This document shows positions 1 through 4,171 of a stretch of DNA of 6,462 nt, piece after piece (the first letter of the stretch is position 1; the number at the start of each line of letters is the position of its first letter). The notes beneath the pieces were generated by a model that worked only from the letters and a program-made list of their open reading frames with translations, did no database searches and was not told the DNA's origin. The stretch spans positions 1 to 6,462 of the forward strand of contig UROO01000100.1 of assembly GCA_900549555.1 (NCBI GenBank). The letters are read 5' to 3'. Both the position numbers and the translations under genes were made by a program. The stretch is from an uncultured Collinsella sp. Its GTDB lineage: Bacteria > Actinomycetota > Coriobacteriia > Coriobacteriales > Coriobacteriaceae.

Positions 1-48
1 TCTACACCCTAGAGTTCGTCGGCAGCGTCAGATGTGTATAAGAGACAG
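1..48 (+). other. Nextera i5-side sequencing adapter (non-biological)
   Basis: Bases 1-7 (TCTACAC) are the end of the Illumina P5 sequence. Bases 8-15 (CCTAGAGT) match the Nextera i5 index known as S516. Bases 16-29 (TCGTCGGCAGCGTC) are the Nextera read-1 adapter. Bases 30-48 (AGATGTGTATAAGAGACAG) are the 19-bp Tn5 mosaic end. Biological sequence starts at 49. The adapter contains an in-frame stop (39-41) for the frame of the first gene, so the apparent ATG at 54 is only the first ATG after the cut. Confidence 0.98.
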
Positions 49-1679
49 GCGTCATGCACATCGGACATGTGATTGAGGACAAAAGCTGCCACACGCGCCT
101 GGGCCAGGGCGCCGGGCACTACTTCCGCGCTGTCGCCGGTCAGGACATGGCGGGCATCGATGTGGTTATCAACCAGCTCGCCCCTGGCATCGACCACGGC
201 CCTTACAGCTACTTCCATGGCGCATGGAACATCGAGTTCTTTACCTACGCGCTTGCCAAACTGGGCTCTTCGGCCGCGCGCCTCGACCCCAAAAAACAAG
301 GACGCTGCATGGCCGAGGTCTTCGGCGCCTTCGGCTGGCACGAGGGCTTGCGCGAGATGAAATGGATTGCCGACCACATGCTCGTCCGCGGCGTCAATTG
401 GTTTACGCCGCACGCGTTTAGCATGGCGCCCTTTCCCGATTGGGACTGCCCGCCGCACTTTTACGCGCACGGCAACAATCCGCAGTGGCCGCACTTTGGG
501 CGGCTCATGAGCTATATGAACCGCACGGCAACACTGCTTTCGGGAGGCTGTGCCACGCGTCCCGTCGCCATCCTGTACCACGCCGATGCCGAGTGGGCCG
601 GCAGCGCCATGCCTATCGAGCGCGTGGCTGCCGAGCTCACGCGTGCGCAGATCGACTTTGATTTTGTGCCCGCCGAGGCTTTTGAAGACAAGAGCCGCTA
701 CGAGGTTTCGATTGCCGACGGATTACTTTGCGTTAACAACTGCCGCTACCAGGCATTTGTTATGCCCGGTGCTACGTTTATTGGCGCGGAGACGGCGCAG
801 GCCGTAAGGCGCATGATTGATGCGGGAGTTATGGTCCTTGCCGTCGACGAGGTGCCGAGCGCGCTTTACGACGCGGACGTCGTGGTTGAACTGGGTGAAC
901 TTGCAGCGACTCAGCTTGCCGATATGGCGGGCGTGTTGGCGAGCGCTGGGCTGCAGACGGTTGTCACCGACACGCCCCAGCCCTGGTTGCGCGCGCTTCG
1001 TTACGAGCGCGCCGGCGAGACCTACGTTATGCTCGTCAACGAGCACCCACGCGAGCGCATCGACTGCACGGTTGCGCTTGCGACAGGCGAGCGCCTTTGC
1101 GGCACGCGGCTCGACCTGTTAAACGGTATCGAGCCCGTTGCGTTTGACGGTGCGTTGGAGCTCGCACCCTTCGAGAGCTGCTTCGTTGTTTTGGAAGCGA
1201 GCAGCGAGGATGCGCCCGGAGACGGCGCAATCGACGCCGATGCATCGCTCGACCTGCGCATCGAAGGCCCATGGACCGTTGCCCTCTCCCCTGCCAGCAG
1301 CAATGGCGCCTTTGGTGAAGCGCAAGAGCTCGAGCACCTATGCGACCTTACAACCGATCTGTTCACCGGCACCTGCGGCACCTACCGATATCATGCGTCG
1401 TTTGAGCTGGCGAACGACCTTGCCGATGCCACAATCGACCTGGGAGATGTCTACGAAGTCGCGACACTTACGCTCGACGGACACCCACTCGGCACACGCA
1501 TCTGTCCGCCCTATCGATTTGTCATCAATCCTCTTGCTGCCGGCACGCACGAACTCACCGTCGACGTCATCAACACGCTCGATCATGCGATTCCCGACAT
1601 CTTCGCCCTCACCGAACCCGTCGCCCCGAGCGGCATCCTCGGCCCCGTTACCCTTTGCGGGCAAAACCTGCCAAAATAA
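49..1679 (+). CDS. Glycoside hydrolase, rhamnosidase-like multidomain type, C-terminal part (5' truncated)
   Basis: Predicted to hydrolyse glycosidic bonds in plant or host glycans; exact substrate unknown. The reading frame is open from the adapter junction (first full codon at 51) to TAA at 1677-1679. The ATG at 54 lies inside the domain and is not the true start; relatives are usually near 900-1100 residues, so roughly the first half is missing. Numbering from that ATG: residues 1-160 look like the end of a TIM-barrel domain, with AEVFGAFGW at 87-95 (E88 is a candidate catalytic acid by analogy with the SEFYGxxGW motif of related hydrolases), KWIADH at 103-108 and RGVNWFTPHAFS at 112-123. 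About 165-270 resembles the Rossmann/GATase-like domain that follows the barrel in such enzymes. About 400-541 is a galactose-binding-like beta sandwich with DLGDVYEVATLTLDG, ICPPYRF (483-489) and GILGPVTL. No signal peptide can be judged. A regulator gene follows 42 bp downstream on the same strand. The broad family is fairly sure; GH number and substrate are not. Confidence 0.8.
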
Positions 1680-1702
1680 ACCTGTCCCTTTTTGGCAGGT
1701 TT
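1664..1702 (+). terminator. Perfect 13-bp hairpin over the hydrolase stop codon (possible terminator or attenuator)
   Basis: AAACCTGCCAAAA (1664-1676) is an exact inverted repeat of TTTTGGCAGGTTT (1690-1702), with a 13-nt loop that starts with the TAA stop. A second AAACCTG at 1678-1684 can compete for the same CAGGTTT (1696-1702), forming a 7-bp stem. The right arm ends in only three T and then G, so it is a weak intrinsic terminator at best. It separates the hydrolase from the regulator and ends 19 nt before the regulator's ATG. Terminator function is inference; the repeat itself is directly visible. Confidence 0.5.
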
Positions 1703-1721
1703 GTTGAGTGTGGGAGTTCGC

Positions 1722-2576
1722 ATGGATATCAAACGCAAGATCACCGAGGCGCAAGGCCTCACCCCCACCGAGCAACAGCTTGGCATTGCAGCCCTTGCCA
1801 TCGGTAAGGACATCCGCGGGCTTTCGATTAAGGAATTTGCCGCGCGCACCAACGTTTCGGTCGCGAGCGTGCACCGTTTTTGCAAAAAGCTCGGCCTCGA
1901 GGGCTTCAAGGACCTCAAGGTCGAGCTTATTCGCTTGGCAACCGAGGCGGGAAACCGCCGCGACGTGGACATCAACTTTCCCTTCGATGCTACGTCCACT
2001 CCTGCGCAGGTTATGGAGCGCATGGAGGGACTCTACCAGACCACGCTGGCCGAAACGCAGGAGCTGCTCGACCCCACGCAGCTCGACCACGCCGCCAAGC
2101 TCATCGCGAACGCCCGACAGGTCGACATCTACACGGGCTCGCACAACCTCTATCCAGCGGGAATGTTCCGCGACCGCCTGCTCTCCGCCGGTAAAAGCGC
2201 GACGTGCCACGACGGTGTCGAGGCCCAGGTGCGAACGGCGCTCGCCTCGGGCCCCGACCATGCGGCAATCGTCATCTCCTACAGCGGCCTTGCCCCCAAT
2301 CTCAAGGACATCTTGCCGATCCTCAGCAGTCGACATGTCCCGGTCATCGTCATCGGCACGCCTTATTGCGCGCGCATTCACCCTGGCTTTGCCGCCTACC
2401 TTACGGTGAGTGACCACGAGAGCATGACGCATCGCATCACGCAGTTCGCCAGCCATATCGCCGTGCAATACGTGCTCGATTCGCTCTACAGCAGCTACTT
2501 CGCCAAAGACTACGCCCACTGCTCCGAATTCCTGGAGCGCTCGTTCCCCTACACCCGCCTCCCGGGGCTCAAGTAG
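1722..2576 (+). CDS. MurR/RpiR family transcriptional regulator (HTH + SIS domain)
   Basis: A 284-residue cytoplasmic DNA-binding regulator, typical length for RpiR proteins, which sense phosphosugars through a SIS domain and usually control nearby sugar catabolic genes. The N-terminal helix-turn-helix lies around residues 20-75; LSIKEFAARTNVSVASVHRF (34-53) is the recognisable HTH core. The SIS domain covers about 120-260, with VDIYTGSHN from 134 and the characteristic VISYSG at 184-189. The ATG at 1722 is preferred because GGGAG (1712-1716) sits 5 nt upstream. An in-frame TTG at 1692 would extend the protein by 10 residues but starts inside the hairpin arm and lacks a ribosome site. The upstream hydrolase is on the same strand 42 bp away, which suggests they form one locus, with the regulator perhaps responding to a phosphorylated product. 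The ligand cannot be told from sequence. Confidence 0.9.
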   Translation: MDIKRKITEAQGLTPTEQQLGIAALAIGKDIRGLSIKEFAARTNVSVASVHRFCKKLGLEGFKDLKVELIRLATEAGNRRDVDINFPFDATSTPAQVMERMEGLYQTTLAETQELLDPTQLDHAAKLIANARQVDIYTGSHNLYPAGMFRDRLLSAGKSATCHDGVEAQVRTALASGPDHAAIVISYSGLAPNLKDILPILSSRHVPVIVIGTPYCARIHPGFAAYLTVSDHESMTHRITQFASHIAVQYVLDSLYSSYFAKDYAHCSEFLERSFPYTRLPGLK

Positions 2577-2578
2577 CG

Positions 2579-2675
2579 ACGAGCGTGGATTTTCGGACGC
2601 TTATCTAACGAGCGTGGATAATCTCCCACTTTGAGCCCGCACGGGAGCCAAAAACGGGAGATTATCCACGCTCGT
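2579..2675. repeat. 20-bp perfect inverted repeat plus an upstream direct copy of its end
   Basis: ACGAGCGTGGATAATCTCCC at 2608-2627 is exactly inverted at 2656-2675, leaving a 28-nt loop that contains a small CCCG-CA-CGGG hairpin (2636-2645). The first 12 bases, ACGAGCGTGGAT, also occur as a direct copy at 2579-2590, 3 bp after the regulator's stop. There is no T run after either arm, so it is not a standard intrinsic terminator. The arrangement of three copies suggests a mobile or repeated intergenic element, or a binding site. Element identity is unknown. Confidence 0.85.
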
Positions 2676-2818
2676 GTTGAATGATCCGTTTTCCTCTGTG
2701 TCCGAGGGACCACTCGACCGCCTTGCACCAAAGTAATAACGGCTTCTCGTCATTAGATTGTTCAAATCGACTCTAACGACTATTTTCGCCATAAACTCGT
2801 TATTAGAATTGATAGATA

Positions 2819-2870
2819 GTCGTTGGGGACGTTCTTAAATGACTAGTCGTTTAAGAACGTCCCCAGCGAC
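2819..2870. repeat. 52-nt near-perfect palindrome (26-bp stem, essentially no loop)
   Basis: Positions 2819-2844 pair with 2845-2870 around the centre GACTAGTC (2841-2848). The arms carry GGGGACGTTCTTAAA (2825-2839) and TTTAAGAACGTCCCC (2850-2864). Only two positions are not Watson-Crick (2823/2866 and 2840/2849), and both are T/G, so an RNA copy would keep them as wobble pairs. No T run follows on either strand. Possible roles are cruciform, transcript-end protection, protein-binding site or miniature repeat element. The structure is certain; the role is not known. Confidence 0.9.
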
Positions 2871-2907
2871 CACTCCGGCAACGCCGATGTTATGGCAACG
2901 ACAGCGA

Positions 2908-3006
2908 AAACCCGCCAGAGCGAGCAAGGTGCCTTGAAACAAGGCGGCATTGACCTTCTGGTCATGCCGCCGAAGTTGAAAGGCAGATTGCCGCTCTGGC
3001 GGGTTT
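2908..3006. repeat. 99-nt compound hairpin, possible non-coding RNA or bidirectional terminator
   Basis: AAACCCGCCAGAGCG (2908-2922) is exactly complementary to 2992-3006. Inside, CAA/TTG (2925-2927 with 2988-2990) and TGCCTT/AAGGCA (2930-2935 with 2980-2985) continue the stem. An inner stem GGCGGCAT/ATGCCGCC (2943-2950 with 2964-2971), then GACC-TTCT-GGTC (2952-2963), closes it. The outer and inner stems share the same centre. Read on the minus strand it lies downstream of pyrE and ends GGCGGGTTTT, so it could end or stabilise the pyrE transcript; on the plus strand it ends GGCGGGTTT. Repeat-family or ncRNA identity would need a homology search. Confidence 0.8.
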
Positions 3007-3019
3007 GCAGCGTCAACTG

Positions 3020-3047
3020 GTTACGCGGGTTGGTAAACCCGCGTAAC
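3020..3047 (-). terminator. 12-bp hairpin just downstream of pyrE
   Basis: GTTACGCGGGTT (3020-3031) and AACCCGCGTAAC (3036-3047) form a perfect 12-bp stem with a 4-nt loop. It begins 3 nt beyond the pyrE stop (TAG, complement of 3051-3053). On the minus strand no U run follows, so it is either a Rho-dependent or weak terminator or a 3'-end stabilising hairpin. The terminator role is inferred from position. Confidence 0.55.
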
Positions 3048-3050
3048 TAC

Positions 3051-3734
3051 CTACTCCTGAGCTCCGTACTGCTCGTAGTAAGCATCGATGGCGGCCTTGA
3101 GCTCGTCGTCGATGACGACCTTGCCGTCGATCTCGTGGTTGTAGAGAGTCTCGACGACCTCGGCCATGGAAACGATGCTCGCGACGGGAAAACCGTACTT
3201 GGCCTCGATCTCCTTCTGCGCGGTGGTCACGCCGCCCTTGCCGACCTCCATGCGGTTGAGGGACACGATCAGGCCCTTGATTTCGACGTCGGCAGCAGCC
3301 TTAACCTTGGGATAGGTCTCGTCGATGGACTTGCCGCTGGTGGTGACATCCTCGACCATGACCACGCGGTCGCCGTCCTGGGGCTCATAGCCCAGCAGGT
3401 TGCCCTTGTCGGCGCCGTGGTCCTTGGCCTCCTTGCGGTCGCAGCAGTACTTGACCTCCTTGCCGTACAGCTCGTGGTAGGCAATCGCGGTCACGACGGC
3501 CAGGGGAATGCCCTTGTAGGCCGGCCCAAACAGCACATCAAAGTCGTCGCCAAAGTTATCGTGGATGGCCTGGGCGTAATACTCGCCCAGCTTCTTGAGC
3601 TGATAGCCCGTCACGTAAGCGCCGGCGTTCATAAAGAACGGGGACTGGCGGCCGCTCTTGAGCGTAAAGCTGCCGAACTTAAGAACGTCGGACTCAACCA
3701 TAAACTTGATGAACTCTTGCTTGTAAGCCTCCAT
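3051..3734 (-). CDS. pyrE: Orotate phosphoribosyltransferase
   Basis: Transfers the phosphoribosyl group of PRPP to orotate, giving orotidine 5'-monophosphate in de novo pyrimidine (UMP) synthesis; cytoplasmic and normally a dimer. The protein has 227 residues, slightly longer than the 213 of E. coli PyrE. The N-terminal FGSFTLKSGRQSPFFMNAG (20-38) is the orotate-site and hood region. FGPAYKGIPLA (69-79) is the family core. R100, K101, K104 and H106 in DRKEAKDHG match the catalytic loop. VVMVEDVTTSGKS (124-136) is the PRPP-binding motif with the acidic pair E128-D129. The ATG at 3734 has AGAGGAG-like bases (complement of 3741-3746) 6 nt upstream. It converges with the regulator and diverges from the Mg2+ ATPase gene, so it is transcribed alone here; other pyr genes are not in view. 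I see no PyrR-binding sequence in the 5' region. Confidence 0.96.
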   Translation of the reverse strand: MEAYKQEFIKFMVESDVLKFGSFTLKSGRQSPFFMNAGAYVTGYQLKKLGEYYAQAIHDNFGDDFDVLFGPAYKGIPLAVVTAIAYHELYGKEVKYCCDRKEAKDHGADKGNLLGYEPQDGDRVVMVEDVTTSGKSIDETYPKVKAAADVEIKGLIVSLNRMEVGKGGVTTAQKEIEAKYGFPVASIVSMAEVVETLYNHEIDGKVVIDDELKAAIDAYYEQYGAQE

Positions 3735-3864
3735 GCGGGCTCCTCTCGTAATCGCGTACGTACCTTTCAGTTTAGCGCAGGCGAAGCATCGATGCGGGCG
3801 CGCTTTGGAGCCACGGCATTCTGTAAAGGCTTTGTCGGGGGCAATGGTTTTCCGAACAATGGGG
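3735..3864 (-). promoter_or_regulatory. pyrE 5' region, no clear promoter
   Basis: This is the upstream side of pyrE in the divergent pyrE/mgtA spacer. Apart from the Shine-Dalgarno (complement of 3741-3746) and a 10-bp palindrome GCATCGATGC (3786-3795), I find no convincing -35/-10 pair, PyrR-type site or terminator on the minus strand. A TAAACT-like hexamer (complement of about 3771-3776) could be a -10, but it lacks a matching -35. Confidence 0.35.
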
Positions 3865-3893
3865 TTGACATCGCAAACCCCCTCATCAAGAAT
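3861..3893 (+). promoter_or_regulatory. Putative mgtA promoter with an overlapping inverted repeat
   Basis: TTGACA (3865-3870) is a perfect sigma-70 -35 hexamer. After a 17-nt spacer, AAGAAT (3888-3893) matches 4 of 6 bases of TATAAT. Transcription would begin near 3900 and give a leader of about 270 nt before the ATPase start. GGGGTT (3861-3866) and AACCCC (3876-3881) are inverted copies that straddle the -35 and spacer, a plausible operator position. The promoter call rests on motif and position only. Confidence 0.5.
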
Positions 3894-3899
3894 ACGGGC

Positions 3900-4171
3900 G
3901 GATTAAAAAGGGGTACGAGATACCCAAAGCGCGCTGCGCTCGGCCTTTAGGAGGTGTGCCATGGAAGGCAGTCCTAGTCGAAAAACCTGCATGTCGCCCT
4001 CGGCACGCCGTGAGGATTCCGCATACGCATAAACGCCACCGGCAGATCGCCAAAACCACCACAAAGGCGCGCTGCACCCTTTGTGGGCTCAAGAGCTTGA
4101 CGTGAGCGACATCTAGGTTTTTTGAAGCAAATACGACACGTACGCTAACTCCCTTCAACAAGGAGGACCCT
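3900..4171 (+). promoter_or_regulatory. Structured 5' leader of the Mg2+ ATPase gene (candidate attenuator)
   Basis: The leader is dense in potential RNA structure: GGGTA/TACCC (3911-3925); AGCGC/GCGCT (3928-3940); a hairpin TAGGA..TGCC/GGCA..TCCTA (3948-3976); and a long-range stem pairing 3978-3996 with 4107-4125 (18 pairs, two of them G-U, one C-C mismatch). Enclosed by that stem are CCTC/GAGG (3998-4015), CCACAAAGG/CCTTTGTGG (4059-4067 with 4078-4086) and GCTCA/TGAGC (4087-4107, sharing its last base with the big stem). The 3' arm ends in TTTTTT (4118-4123), giving it a terminator-like end about 40 nt before the ATPase Shine-Dalgarno (AGGAGG, 4161-4166). CTCC (4149-4152) could also pair weakly with that Shine-Dalgarno. 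Mg2+ transporter genes are often controlled by such leaders (M-box riboswitch; mgtL attenuation). I could not match the M-box core, so the type is unassigned. Confidence 0.6.
3961..4032 (+). CDS. Putative 23-residue leader peptide upstream of mgtA
   Basis: A small open frame of 23 codons with TAA at 4030-4032. It is preceded by AGGAGGTG (3949-3956); the AGGAGG core lies 6 nt before the ATG, ideal spacing and as strong as the ATPase gene's own site. The peptide begins MEGSPSRKTCMSPS and ends REDSAYA: short, polar, with two prolines and no membrane segment, so it is more likely a translation sensor than a functional protein. Codons 6-12 coincide with the 5' arm of the long-range leader stem, so a ribosome there would block that stem. 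The arrangement parallels mgtL-mgtA in enterobacteria, but the peptide sequence is not similar to MgtL as I know it. It could be a chance frame; the ribosome site and placement are the evidence. Confidence 0.5.
   Translation: MEGSPSRKTCMSPSARREDSAYA

Larger units (their letters stand above)
2577..3050. repeat. Repeat-rich convergent intergenic region (four inverted repeats, no gene)
   Basis: This 474-bp gap lies between the regulator (+) and pyrE (-), whose 3' ends converge. I see no credible gene: the short minus frames at 2549-2792 lack ribosome sites and family features. It contains a 20-bp inverted repeat (2608-2675), an AT-rich patch at 2731-2820 (hand count 30 G+C in 90), a 52-nt near-perfect palindrome (2819-2870), a 99-nt multi-part hairpin (2908-3006) and a 12-bp inverted repeat next to the pyrE stop (3020-3047). 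Such clustering suggests an accumulation site for small non-coding repeat elements or bidirectional terminators. Confidence 0.75.

Noticed and set aside
1692..1721. Upstream TTG start for the regulator
   Set aside because: Lies in the hairpin arm with no ribosome site; ATG 1722 has GGGAG at good spacing.
1338..2519. Long minus-strand open frame (393 codons) opposite the hydrolase end and regulator
   Set aside because: Antisense shadow with no recognisable domain; it crosses two well-supported plus-strand genes.
2601..2792. Minus-strand 63-codon frame starting MAKIVVRVDL
   Set aside because: No Shine-Dalgarno, no family resemblance, and it runs through the inverted repeat at 2608-2675.
2579..3047. 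CRISPR array
   Set aside because: The repeats are inverted and mutually unrelated, with no regular spacer-repeat period.
2892..3950. Plus-strand open frame of 352 codons across the hairpin region and pyrE
   Set aside because: Mostly the antisense of pyrE; its N-terminal part is the translated 99-nt hairpin, with no ribosome site.
3900..4125. M-box (ykoK) Mg2+ riboswitch
   Set aside because: Context fits, and GAGATAC and GTCGAAAAA-like fragments occur, but the conserved M-box core segments are not present in the right order; left as an unassigned leader.
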